Virus record (IMG/VR): IMGVR_UViG_3300013006_000073
Coordinates: 1 to 36,247 of that record
From: a virus
DNA length: 36,247 nucleotides
Reading direction: 5' to 3' (one strand)
The position numbers and the translations under genes were made by a program. Positions 8,310 to 17,500 of this stretch are shown here, piece by piece. Numbering within the stretch: position 1 is the first letter of the stretch; each line of letters begins with the position of its first letter. The notes under the pieces were generated by a model. It was not told the DNA's origin and did not search any database. It was given only the letters and a program-made list of their open reading frames with translations.

Positions 8310-9461
8310 ATGAGACTTCTAGATACATACGCAACAAATACAGGGTCGAAGATAGATAAACCGTTTATATACACAAAATATTTTCCACTTCCTTTAAAAC
8401 CATATATAACAATTCAAAATCAAACTCCTTATGATTCTAGAAATTATTCGTATTGGCAAGAAGTTATTAATTTAATACAGCCATTTTTATCAAAAGCTGA
8501 CATCTATATAGTTCAAGTAGGTACAAAAGACGAAAAACAATTGGGCGGAGTAATCAATTTATTAGGGCAAACCAATATAAATCAATTAGCTTATCTTATT
8601 CAAAATTCTAAATTACACTTTGGTGCAGATAGTCTTTGTGTACATTTAGCTTCAAGTTTTGATATTCCTATTGTTTCATTATATAGTATCAGTAATCCTA
8701 ATGTTGCTGGTCCACATTTTGGAAATAAAGACAAGCATATTCTATTAAAAGGATACGAAAGAATTGGAAATAAAAAACCATCTTATTCTCAAGTAGAGAC
8801 TCCTAAATCTATTGATACTATCAAACCAGAAGAAATCGCAGAAGGTGTATTAAAATTATTGAATATTGAATTTCCAAAAATGCCAGAAACAGTATTTATT
8901 GGTCAAGATTTTAATCTTAAGAGTTTCGAAATTATACCAGATCAAGTATTAGATCTTAGCTCAATACAAGTTGAAAATCCTATTATAAGACTAGACTATT
9001 GTTTTAATGAAGAAGCCTTAGTATCCATTCTATCTCAAAGAAAAAGCATAATTTTTACCAATAAGCCTATTAAAAAAGATATAATTGAAAAACACAAGCG
9101 TAATATAAACCAATTAATCTACATAATTGAAGAAAACAATAGCGTAAATTTTGTTAAATTATTAAAGAGTAATTCTATTAGCTATACTTTACTATCATTC
9201 TTACCAGAAGAAATTTTAAATAAATTTAAAATCGATTATATGGATTATAATTTAATCGTTAATAGAAAGCATAAAACCAAAGAAGAGACTAAAATATCAA
9301 ATGTTGATAATCTTTATTATAACTCTTCGAGAACTTTATATTCATCAAAGGGTAAAAGTGTCTCTAAATATGATTGGTTAAATGGAAGCGGTAGTAAAGT
9401 AGTTGATGATATTGAATTTTGGAAAGAAGCTGATAATTTTTATATTTTTAAGTTGACTTAA
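8310..9461 (+). CDS. GT9 C-terminal domain (heptosyltransferase-like) with unknown C-terminal extension
   Basis: Residues 20-180 match the donor-binding C-terminal half of GT9 glycosyltransferases: 'KPYITIQNQ', 'YIVQVGTKDE', 'GQTNINQLAYLIQNSKLHF', 'GADSLCVHLASSF' and 'IPIVSLYSISNP'. The N-terminal half is at the end of the preceding protein, so the two polypeptides would have to associate to make a complete GT9 enzyme, or this half serves only for binding. Residues 190-383 are not recognised; the end ('WKEADNFYIFKL') is aromatic-rich. It has a candidate leaderless start 15 nt after the previous stop. Function is likely in the same glycan or modification pathway as its neighbour; the target is unknown. 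Confidence 0.7.
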   Translation: MRLLDTYATNTGSKIDKPFIYTKYFPLPLKPYITIQNQTPYDSRNYSYWQEVINLIQPFLSKADIYIVQVGTKDEKQLGGVINLLGQTNINQLAYLIQNSKLHFGADSLCVHLASSFDIPIVSLYSISNPNVAGPHFGNKDKHILLKGYERIGNKKPSYSQVETPKSIDTIKPEEIAEGVLKLLNIEFPKMPETVFIGQDFNLKSFEIIPDQVLDLSSIQVENPIIRLDYCFNEEALVSILSQRKSIIFTNKPIKKDIIEKHKRNINQLIYIIEENNSVNFVKLLKSNSISYTLLSFLPEEILNKFKIDYMDYNLIVNRKHKTKEETKISNVDNLYYNSSRTLYSSKGKSVSKYDWLNGSGSKVVDDIEFWKEADNFYIFKLT

Positions 9462-9481
9462 AGTTTAATATAGGGTATCAT
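9453..9481 (+). promoter_or_regulatory. Sigma70-like early promoter, leaderless start for the gene at 9488
   Basis: TTGACT (9453-9458), a 17-bp spacer and TATCAT (9476-9481) are followed after 6 nt by the ATG at 9488. The predicted transcription start coincides with the start codon, and no Shine-Dalgarno sequence exists upstream of it. Confidence 0.6.
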
Positions 9482-9487
9482 TCTTAA

Positions 9488-10294
9488 ATGAGCCCTAAAA
9501 TTAAAGCAGAAGAAAATACAGTTTCAGTAGCTAGTTCTGAACTTTTTAACATGCCAATACAACAGCAGAATAAAGACTTAGCTATCCAAGTAGTTCCACC
9601 AAAACTAATAACAAGAAACAAATATGGCTTAATTGAAGATGCAAATATAAATTATATTTATAATGAAGACGGAACAATTAATTGGCGTAAAATGGTAAAA
9701 ACAGAATATCTTGTTAATAATAGACAGAAAACTCAAGAAACAGATGTATCCAAGCTAGAAGATAAAGATCTCCTTATACTATTGGGTGGAATAAAAGAGC
9801 TTGCTCAAATAAGAGGATATTCTAAAGTAGAGTACAATGTCGTATCTGCAAATGATACATATTTCGCTACAAGCTGTAGAATCACTTGGCTACCGAATTA
9901 TGAAACAGATGGCAGAGAGATCGTTTTTGAATCCTTAGCTGATGCTACAGTAAATAATACCAAGAGCTTTGCTAAATTCTTCTTGGCTGCAATTGCTGAG
10001 AATAGAGCCTTTGTAAGATGTGTTCGTAATTTCTTAAAAATCAATATCGTATCTCAAGAGGAGCTAGGAGAAGCAAAATTATTTGATTTTGCTCAACCAA
10101 CTAACGAAAATCCCACTTCGCCTCAATCTGTTTTAGAGAAAACCATGAAAGAAAAAGGAGTGAATTTTGAGTCACTTAAAAAAAGATTAATTAAAGATAA
10201 TTTTGAAAATGCAGAAAATTTAAACTCTATCTCAGATATACCTAAAGTTAAACTATTTGAATTAATAGACCGAATTAAGAAAATCAAAGATTAA
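9488..10294 (+). CDS. Hypothetical protein, possible Rad52-like single-strand annealing protein
   Basis: The 268-residue protein has a central domain (about residues 65-195) with 'LGGIKELAQIRGYSKVEY', a strand pair 'YFATSCRITWLP', 'EIVFESLADATVNN' and an arginine-rich helix 'AENRAFVRCVRNFL'. The last motif resembles the ETRAxxRALR helix of Rad52/DdrA-type annealing proteins, and the domain size would fit a small Rad52 core. The C-terminal 70 residues ('SVLEKTMKEKGVNFESLK', then a run ending 'KVKLFELIDRIKKIK') look like a separate helical domain. The replication and recombination genes upstream are compatible with this, but the match is one motif by eye. It may have another function. It is the last + strand gene before the tail region. 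Confidence 0.4.
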   Translation: MSPKIKAEENTVSVASSELFNMPIQQQNKDLAIQVVPPKLITRNKYGLIEDANINYIYNEDGTINWRKMVKTEYLVNNRQKTQETDVSKLEDKDLLILLGGIKELAQIRGYSKVEYNVVSANDTYFATSCRITWLPNYETDGREIVFESLADATVNNTKSFAKFFLAAIAENRAFVRCVRNFLKINIVSQEELGEAKLFDFAQPTNENPTSPQSVLEKTMKEKGVNFESLKKRLIKDNFENAENLNSISDIPKVKLFELIDRIKKIKD

Positions 10295-10323
10295 TAGTCT
10301 TTATATTTTACTTATTTTAATTT

Positions 10324-11130
10324 TTACGAGCCGCTTAATATATATGTTTGAAAGTTGAGATTCAATTTAGCATCATCAGAAATACCATAATTTAACTGTG
10401 TTTGATTATTGATTAGATTAGATAAGTCGAAAGATAAAATTGATGCGCTGGTGTTATATTTTCTAAAAGATAGATTTAAATTTCTTTTAGTTATTCCAGT
10501 TAATATATTTGTAACCTTTTCCTGATTATAATTGCTCATAGAAAATTGAAAATTTAAAGATATAGAAATAGGATATTTTATAAATACGTTTGTTGGCAAA
10601 TAATTACCAATAGTATAAACAGTTTCTCTTGGAATATCTATATTTATATTAAAGGCTTCTAATCTATTAAAATTTGCTTGGTCTAAATTTAGATCAACAT
10701 AACAATTATCTCCAATATCAAAATTATTTAAAATTTTAGGAGCATAAGAAAAAGTTCCAGATGTATTTCCAAGCTCACCAAAAATTAAGCTTTTAGTTTC
10801 GACTTTAGGATAATTTCCTAATTTATAATCCAAAGAGTAGCTAGCTAAATATCCACTAGAAAATGTAAAATAATTATTGCCATATTCAATTCTACCACTA
10901 AATGGGCTAGAGCCAGTATAACTTATAAATCTATCATTAGAGCTCAATAGATAATTTAAATCAATATTTGCGACAACAGGTTGAGGTACAAAATAATTTA
11001 AATCAGAGCTATCTATCGCTAAGGAAGTATTTATATTATTTTGATAACTAACACCTAAACTTTGTACTCCGCTTATTAAAGAATCATTTAGATAAAAGTT
11101 TTGATTTTCTATAGAATATACGTTAAACAT
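10324..11130 (-). CDS. Major-tail-protein paralogue (tail tube-like structural protein)
   Basis: The 268-residue product aligns by eye along most of its length with the major tail protein at 28484-29632. Matched pairs are 'SYSLDYKLGNYPKVETKSL' with 'SYSTEGSVGNFPTTTINVE', and 'FNINIDIPRETVYTIGN' with 'YTLSFDLSRTPIQRLGN'. Both are then followed by a strand pattern 'YPISISLNFQF' / 'FPLTVTLSV'. It is shorter by about 110 residues. This suggests a duplicated tube-fold protein used elsewhere in the tail, for example at the tip or the neck end. It is on the minus strand, diverging from the gpM homologue, with a GTGTAAT element 8 nt before its ATG and no Shine-Dalgarno. Its stop faces the + strand gene ending at 10294 across 29 nt with no hairpin. 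Confidence 0.6.
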   Translation of the reverse strand: MFNVYSIENQNFYLNDSLISGVQSLGVSYQNNINTSLAIDSSDLNYFVPQPVVANIDLNYLLSSNDRFISYTGSSPFSGRIEYGNNYFTFSSGYLASYSLDYKLGNYPKVETKSLIFGELGNTSGTFSYAPKILNNFDIGDNCYVDLNLDQANFNRLEAFNINIDIPRETVYTIGNYLPTNVFIKYPISISLNFQFSMSNYNQEKVTNILTGITKRNLNLSFRKYNTSASILSFDLSNLINNQTQLNYGISDDAKLNLNFQTYILSGS

Positions 11131-11138
11131 TAACTATA

Positions 11139-11145
11139 ATTACAC
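11139..11145 (-). promoter_or_regulatory. GTGTAAT late-promoter-like element for the gene at 11130
   Basis: GTGTAAT on the minus strand (ATTACAC on the + strand), 8 nt before the ATG whose first base is 11130. If it acts as a -10 box the transcript is leaderless. It belongs to a set of six such elements in front of structural genes. Confidence 0.5.
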
Positions 11146-11154
11146 CTCTTTTAA

Positions 11155-11161
11155 GTGTAAA
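11155..11161 (+). promoter_or_regulatory. GTGTAAA late-promoter-like element for the tail-tip operon
   Basis: GTGTAAA on the + strand, 20 nt before the ATG at 11182. It is followed by a strong Shine-Dalgarno AGGAGG (11166-11171), 10 nt from the start codon. It forms an inverted pair with the minus-strand element at 11139-11145, making a compact divergent control region. Confidence 0.5.
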
Positions 11162-11181
11162 ATATAGGAGGTAAAAGGCAT

Positions 11182-11730
11182 ATGGCAAGTATTTATGATA
11201 CAGTTCCAACTTGGAACGCTGGAAGTACTTATAACAAGTACGATATAGTACTAGGTAGCGATAGTAAATACTATTATTCCATTATAGATTCAAATACTGG
11301 AGCTGGTAATAATCCAGTGACAACCAGTAATCTTCAAGTTGATTGGGATGGATATATCTCTTTAAATGGAGTATTATATCCAAATTTCTGGTGGAAGCCA
11401 TCTTATAATGCTAATATAAATAATAAGCCAAGGGTAAAGATAAATCAATTCGGAAACGGTTATCAACAAAGAATAACTGACGGTCTAAATACAAGCTTAG
11501 TAGAATTTACATTAAATCTTGATAACCGAAACGAAAAAGAAACGGTTTCAATTTTACATTTTTTACAACAAATGAACGGTAAACAAAGTTTTATTTATAA
11601 TTTACCTACAATTTATGCAAAATCCAACTCAAATTTAAATACGATGTTTATCTGTCCAGAGTGGGGCGCTAACTTTATTTCTTATAATAATTATTCTGTG
11701 GAAGCTTCATTTATAGAAGTAGCAAAATAA
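11182..11730 (+). CDS. Minor tail protein, lambda gpM family, with N-terminal carbohydrate-binding-like module
   Basis: The C-terminal 120 residues carry the gpM-family pattern 'INQFGNGYQQRITDGLNT' and a closing strand pair before 'YSVEASFIEVAK'. This family connects the tape-measure and tube end to the tail tip. Residues 10-57 ('WNAGSTYNKYDIV', 'YYYSIIDSNTGAGNNP', then 'W') look like a small aromatic CBM5/12-type module, a common add-on in phage tails for glycan contact. It is the first gene of the tail-tip operon, with the only strong Shine-Dalgarno (AGGAGG) of the cluster and a GTGTAAA element upstream. The next gene starts 1 nt after its stop. Confidence 0.75.
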   Translation: MASIYDTVPTWNAGSTYNKYDIVLGSDSKYYYSIIDSNTGAGNNPVTTSNLQVDWDGYISLNGVLYPNFWWKPSYNANINNKPRVKINQFGNGYQQRITDGLNTSLVEFTLNLDNRNEKETVSILHFLQQMNGKQSFIYNLPTIYAKSNSNLNTMFICPEWGANFISYNNYSVEASFIEVAK

Positions 11731-11731
11731 T

Positions 11732-13096
11732 ATGCGCACACCTTCAACTTTTAATACAGTAGTTAGTGGTAGCTTGGATGTTAATACAGAAATAACTTCA
11801 CTAACGCCATCTTCATTAGTTCAACTGTACGAAATAGATTTATCAGAAGTTTCTCCTGCTACAATAAATTTTGATTACGATGGAAATCAACCAATGAATC
11901 GTGGAGTTTTACGCGTTTATAATGATTATAATTTATATAAAATAACATCAGATTCTTTTGGAAGAATTAAATGGCAGAATAATTTTTATTATCCATTTCC
12001 TATATTCGCAGAAGGGTTTGAATATAGTTCAGCTGGAACATTACCAACACCAAGAGTTTCGATATCTAATTTATCACCAGACCAATCAATAAATTCTTTT
12101 TATTCTTATATTAGAATGCAGATACAATCTCTAGGTGATATTGTTGGTAGTAAATTCACAAGAATTAAAACTTTTTTAAAATATTTAGATGGTGCAAATT
12201 TTTCTGGAGGATACAATATATTTGCAACAAATAGCGGAATTTACGAAGTAGAATTACCTAAAGATATATATTATATAGATAGAAAAACTACAGAAAATCC
12301 ATCTGTAATAGAATATCAATTAAATACTATATTAGACGTAGAAAATTTAACACTTCCAGGAAGAACAATTTTAGCAAAAAAATGTCCATTTCAATATAGA
12401 GGAGAAGGATGCTGCTATGAATACAATAGTAGATTAACATATTTGCATAGTGGAATTTATGCTAATATAGATAATTCACCAATTACCGTAAGAGGTCTTC
12501 AAACCGCACCCCCAGTTGCTACCGATAATGATCAATTATTTGTTGGAGGAGTTTTTGGTACAGGAGTAGTTGGAACAGCGGTAAATACTGCTACATTTAG
12601 ATTAACTGGTACTCTTGGCAATTCTGGATATTGGAGGGAAAATGCAGATTATGTTTCTGGAGATTTTGTTCATCTAGAGGGTAGAGGATTAAAATTTTAT
12701 TTTGTTTGTATCAATAATAATAAATCAGATGTTTTTAATGCCCCACCGAACACAAACTTTTGGATCTCAGATTCTTGTTCAAAAAGCATAAGTGCTTGTA
12801 GGTTAAGATGGTTAAAAAATCCCGCATTTAGACCTGTTATTTGGCCAATCAATAGAAATGGGGAAGATTTTAAAACTACAGATACTAGAATTTATTGGCA
12901 ATATTTTACTGACAATATAAACGCAAGCTGGTTAACTGGAATTAATGGTCAACCAGTTTATTTCCCAAGAAGACCTGGAGCCGAAAATCCAATTTCAGAA
13001 CAATCCCATGGTATACCTAAAGATGCAGATGGAAATTATTTAAATGGATTTTTACCATTTGGTGGATTTCCTGGAACAAACAAACCCCAAATTTAA
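11732..13096 (+). CDS. Minor tail protein, lambda gpL family, iron-sulfur cysteines split by an inserted module
   Basis: The 454-residue protein fits gpL of lambda: a beta-rich N-terminal part ('ELPKDIYYIDRK', 'TLPGRTILAKKC') and a C-terminal cysteine domain. Cysteines C218 and C227 ('CPFQYRGEGC', C-x8-C) and C349 and C356 ('CSKSISAC', C-x6-C) reproduce the spacing I recall for the four ligands of the lambda gpL [4Fe-4S] cluster. An additional C228 is adjacent. Between the two pairs are about 120 residues instead of about 22, and residues 297-345 ('YWRENADYVSGDFVHLE', 'FYFVCINNNKSD', 'NTNFWISD') look like a carbohydrate-binding-type module. The gene lies in canonical order between the M and K homologues. 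No Shine-Dalgarno is visible, so it is probably translated by coupling. Confidence 0.8.
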   Translation: MRTPSTFNTVVSGSLDVNTEITSLTPSSLVQLYEIDLSEVSPATINFDYDGNQPMNRGVLRVYNDYNLYKITSDSFGRIKWQNNFYYPFPIFAEGFEYSSAGTLPTPRVSISNLSPDQSINSFYSYIRMQIQSLGDIVGSKFTRIKTFLKYLDGANFSGGYNIFATNSGIYEVELPKDIYYIDRKTTENPSVIEYQLNTILDVENLTLPGRTILAKKCPFQYRGEGCCYEYNSRLTYLHSGIYANIDNSPITVRGLQTAPPVATDNDQLFVGGVFGTGVVGTAVNTATFRLTGTLGNSGYWRENADYVSGDFVHLEGRGLKFYFVCINNNKSDVFNAPPNTNFWISDSCSKSISACRLRWLKNPAFRPVIWPINRNGEDFKTTDTRIYWQYFTDNINASWLTGINGQPVYFPRRPGAENPISEQSHGIPKDADGNYLNGFLPFGGFPGTNKPQI

Positions 13097-13097
13097 A

Positions 13098-13802
13098 ATG
13101 ATTGACAAAAAAATAAAAAATTTTATTATAAAACAATCTGTTCAAGATTCTCCAAAAGAAACTTGTGGATTTATAGTTTTTAAAGATAATTTTATTTGTA
13201 TTCCATGTGAAAATACCTCTAAAGATCCAGAACAATTTTTTAAAATTTCTTCTATTGATTTTTTAAAAATTAAAAAAATGTATAATAAAATATATTATAT
13301 ATATCATAGCCATACAAATGAAAATTGTGATTTTTCTGAAACAGATAAAACTTGTGCCGAAAATTTAAATTTACCAATTATATTGTATAATATAAAGAAA
13401 AATATATTCAAAATTCATAATCCAGTTAGGGTTCAAGATGATTTAATTGGAAGATTTTATGAATATAAAAAATATGATTGCTTCACTCTAATAAAAGATT
13501 TTTATTATAAACAAATGAATATTGATTTATCTGTAGAATACGGAGATTTAGATAAAATTAATATTAAAAAATTATTTCTTGAAAATTATACTAATAAAAA
13601 TTTTATATTAATTGATGATATTAAAAATATTTGCAATCATGATATATTACTTATTGATGGCATAAAAGATTCAAGTCATTGTGCAATTTATTTGAGAGAT
13701 AATAAAATACTACATCAGCCAATCAATACTTTCTCAAAGATTGAAAATTATTGTAATTTTTATAAAAGACATACAAAACTAGCATTTAGAGTAAAGATAT
13801 GA
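13098..13802 (+). CDS. Tail assembly protein, lambda gpK family: JAMM protease plus NlpC/P60 domain
   Basis: Starting at the ATG at 13098, 1 nt after the gpL stop, the protein has 234 residues. An in-frame ATG at 13044 inside the gpL gene is less likely. Residues 1-110 are a JAB/JAMM domain with E21 ('ETCGF'), H70-x-H72, S80 and D83 (HxHx7SxxD zinc site). Residues 110-234 are an NlpC/P60 cysteine peptidase with C128 ('YDCFTLIKDFYY') and H194 ('SSHCAIYL'). Both active sites look intact. In lambda this protein is needed for tail assembly; its enzymatic role in the peptidoglycan layer at entry is assumed for the family. The stop overlaps the next start (ATGA). Confidence 0.85.
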   Translation: MIDKKIKNFIIKQSVQDSPKETCGFIVFKDNFICIPCENTSKDPEQFFKISSIDFLKIKKMYNKIYYIYHSHTNENCDFSETDKTCAENLNLPIILYNIKKNIFKIHNPVRVQDDLIGRFYEYKKYDCFTLIKDFYYKQMNIDLSVEYGDLDKINIKKLFLENYTNKNFILIDDIKNICNHDILLIDGIKDSSHCAIYLRDNKILHQPINTFSKIENYCNFYKRHTKLAFRVKI

Positions 13803-14569
13803 TAAAAATTAATTTACATGGTAAGTTAGGAGAAGATATAGGAGAATCTTGGGAACTTGAAGTTTCTAGTGTTGCTGAAGCTTTTAGAGCAATTGAATCT
13901 AATACCAGAAAATTTAGAAGATGGATATTAAAATATGCAGATGAATATGAATATGAAATATTAGTAGATAAAAGTAATTTATTTTCTGAAAAACCTGATT
14001 TTAAATCTATACAAGAAATTAAAAATTCTGAACTATTTGTTAATCTAGACAATAAAATTCAAGTTATAGATGTGGTTCCCTGCATAATTGGTGGAGGAGG
14101 CGTAAGTAAAATAATAACTGGAGTAATAGCTGTTGCAGCCGCTGTCGTTATAGGGGTATTTTTTCCTCCTTTAATACCACTTGCAATTGGAATTGCAATA
14201 GCTGGTTTAGGTTTAATTGCTGCTGGAACTAGTGAATTACTATCTAAGCCTCCGCCAAATATTCCATTTACAGCCCAACAAGTTAATCCAATTGGTGGTG
14301 AAGGTGAAAGTGGAGGCCCAACTTCTTATCTTTTTAACGGTCCAGTAAATACAGTTGGAGAAGGTGGGCCTGTCCCAGTTGGTTATGGTAGATTGCTCAT
14401 AGGAGGAAACAATGTATACGCAAATTATGATATTATATATAGAGCATATAACGCTAGTAAATCAACAACAACAAATCAAGTAGTAAATGAAATCCAAGGA
14501 GATCAATTCACTTTTAATTCTAGATGCTATTTGATTAATCAAAGCCCTTTAACTACTTTGCCTTTTTAA
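13799..14569 (+). CDS. Tail assembly protein, lambda gpI family
   Basis: The 256-residue product begins with a ubiquitin-like domain ('MIKINLHGKLGEDIGESW', residues 1-90) as in gpI. Two glycine/alanine-rich hydrophobic segments follow (about residues 100-145, 'IITGVIAVAAAVVIGVFF' and 'LAIGIAIAGLGLIAAG'), then the typical 'SYLFNGPVNTVGEGGPVP' and 'VGYGRLLIGG'. The family acts with gpK in tail-tip assembly and contains membrane-active helices. It overlaps the K homologue by 4 nt and is followed after 4 nt by the J homologue, matching the lambda order. Confidence 0.8.
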   Translation: MIKINLHGKLGEDIGESWELEVSSVAEAFRAIESNTRKFRRWILKYADEYEYEILVDKSNLFSEKPDFKSIQEIKNSELFVNLDNKIQVIDVVPCIIGGGGVSKIITGVIAVAAAVVIGVFFPPLIPLAIGIAIAGLGLIAAGTSELLSKPPPNIPFTAQQVNPIGGEGESGGPTSYLFNGPVNTVGEGGPVPVGYGRLLIGGNNVYANYDIIYRAYNASKSTTTNQVVNEIQGDQFTFNSRCYLINQSPLTTLPF

Positions 14570-14573
14570 TTTT

Positions 14574-17500
14574 ATGGGAAATGCAAATAAATTCGCAGAC
14601 GGTTTAGCTTATCTTTTATTTCCTGGAAATATAGGATATGGTTTTGCATCTTATAATTTTCCAGAAAGTACCGCGCAAGATGATGGTGGAGGACCAGGAG
14701 CAATTTCTTTATCATTTAGTGGTTCGCAAATACCATATTCTACAGAAAGTCCTATTTCTTGGGGAGGTGGTCCAAGTGGATTTGAGTCAGCTTATACTCC
14801 ATTAGCAGGATTAAATAGTTTTGATTATTTCGATTGGAGAGCAAATAATTTTGCTGGAGATTATATTGTATATAAAAATGTTGACGCGAACACTCCCGAT
14901 TTAATGAGTATTTATAAGGTAAGCACTAGCAAAGCAACAGAAGCTGGTTATGGAGCTATAAAAAATCAATCAGCATTTAATTCAATTTCTCAAATTAATA
15001 TATTAGATTTGATTTGCGAAGGACCCATAGAAGGTTTCGTTACTGGAATTTATATTCCAAATTTAAGTGGAAAAACTACTGGAAGCATTGGGTTTAATAG
15101 TGTAACTTTCCAACCATTTAGTTCAACTTTTAGTAACCCAGAATCAAGATCAATATATTGGAATGATGTTCCAATTTCAGATCTTCAAGGTTATTATAAT
15201 TTTCAATCTTCAGATTATAAATTTACATATGGAGAAAAAACCAATGATCACACAGTCTATAATCCATATTTAAATCTTTATGAAGATAGAAGAAATTATT
15301 TTGGTAAACAAGTTGATAAAAATAAATATCCAATACAAACTTCTACTACCACTTCTATTGGTGAAACTTTATACGGTTATTATGTTATAACTGGAAATAA
15401 TGAAGTTCTTACTCCAAAAACTTATTATATATATAATACAGAAATTTCATCATTAAAAATAAATTTTAAAATTAATTCGCTTTATGAGCAGATTGTTACT
15501 GGTTCAAATGCGGGAGATGTAGAACGTCAATTTTTACAATTAAGACTTAACGTTTACAGAGTATTAAATAATGGAAATGTTATTATTTTAGATACTTCAA
15601 AATATCCACCGTTTCAACAAGCATATTGGTCAAGTGATATCATAACTATCGAAGGAAAAGTGGCTACTTCTCCAGTGATTTGGACTTATGAATTTTGCTT
15701 TAGGCCTTTTGCAGAAAATAAACCATTTTTTACTTTATTTCCAAATCAAATAGGATGGGCAGTAGATATCACAAAAATATCTAGAGAATTTACAAGCGCT
15801 TCTTTAAGTAGTACCACAGAAGTACATAGTATAACAGAAGTTTATTCTGATCGATTTACATATCCAGATTCGGCTTTAGTATTTTCAAATTTTGATGCAA
15901 GATACTTTAATGATGTGCCAACTAGATCTTACTTAATGAATCTTTTAAAAGTTAAAATTCCAGTTAATTATGACCCTATAGCTAAAACTTATACTGGTCC
16001 TTGGAATGGAAAATTTAAAATTGCTTGGACGGATAATCCTGCTTGGTGTTTTTATGATTTAATAACAAATAATAGATTTGGTTTAGGCAAATATATTAAC
16101 GCAGATTTAGCAGATAAATGGAACTTATATGAAATTGCTCAATATTGTGATCAATTAGTTACCGATGGAGTTGGAGGTTTAGAGCCAAGATTTAGATGCA
16201 ATCTGTACCTTTCTTCAAAAGAAGAAGCTTATAAAGTATTAAATGATATGGCTAGTATATTTTTAGCAATTACTTATTATTCAGCTGGACAAATAACTGT
16301 AACTCAAGATTCCCCTAAAGACCCTATATATCTTTTTAACAATAGTAACGTTATAGATGGTTCATTTAATTACTCTGATGCTTCTAAAAAATCTAGAAAA
16401 ACCGTAGCTCTAGTTAGATTTAATGATGAAACCGATAATTATAAACCTGGAATTGAATATGTAGAAGACAAATCTTCAATTTTAAAATTTGGCATAAGAG
16501 AAACAGAAATAGTAGCGTTCGGATGCACAAGTAAAAATCAAGCAAGAAGAGTTGGAAAATGGCTACTTACAACTCAAAATAGTGAAACAGAAATTGTGGA
16601 TTTTAAATTAGGTTTAGAAGGTAATTATTTAAGACCAGGAGATGTTGTTTCTGTTTACGATCAATATAGAAGAAATGCAGCATATGCGGGTAGAACTTTA
16701 GAATTAACAACTGGATATGCGGTATTAGATCTTCCCTATAATTTTACAAATACATATGCAATTACTGGAGTCAATGCAAATAATTCATTTATGTTTAATG
16801 TGTTGACCCCAACTTATAATTTAAATTTTGGCACACAACTTGGGGACTCATACGCTACAGGTAACGCTGGGATAAATTCTTCTGGAATTTCTGGATTAAA
16901 TAGCTCTTTTTTAAGAAGAAGTCAATTACAATCAATTACAATAAATAATCCTAAAAATTGTTTGACAAGTGGGTCTGGAATATATAGTAATAACATAAGA
17001 ATTAATTTTCCATATATAAATAATATTCCTGAAAATATAAGCTCGGTAGGTATGACGAGAGTAGGAAACGTATTTACAAAAACTGTAGCCGATGGTTGGA
17101 ACAAACACGCTTATTCTTCGTTAGCATATAGTAAAAATATGTTTGCTGAAGCGACTTCAAACTTTACAGACAAATACGTTATGTTTGGTTTAAATACTGA
17201 TCAAACAACAGATGAAAGTTATGGTAGTTTAGATTATGCTTGGTATTTTGCTGCCGATACTAACACTTATATTTATGAAGATGGCAATAACATGGGCTCT
17301 TATGGATCTTATACTACTTCAACAAAATTAAGAATAGAGTATAATGGATCATGGATCAATTATCTTAAAGATGGCGTTATTGTGCGTTCTAGACCAGCAA
17401 AAACCCAAAATGAAACTCTATATTTTGATTCATCTTTCTATAGCAATGGAGCATCAATAAATGCTAATTATGGGACTTTTGCTTTAGACAGTTATTTAAC

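Noticed and set aside
8606-8616. ATTACAC inside the GT9 gene as a further late promoter
   Set aside because: It lies within a coding region with no gene start nearby on the minus strand; regarded as a chance copy.
10295-10323. Terminator between the convergent genes ending at 10294 and 10324
   Set aside because: The 29 nt are A/T-rich without a stable stem.
13044-13097. Upstream ATG (13044) as start of the JAMM/NlpC gene
   Set aside because: It adds 18 residues inside the gpL gene with no domain match; the ATG at 13098 lies just after the gpL stop and begins where the JAMM domain begins.
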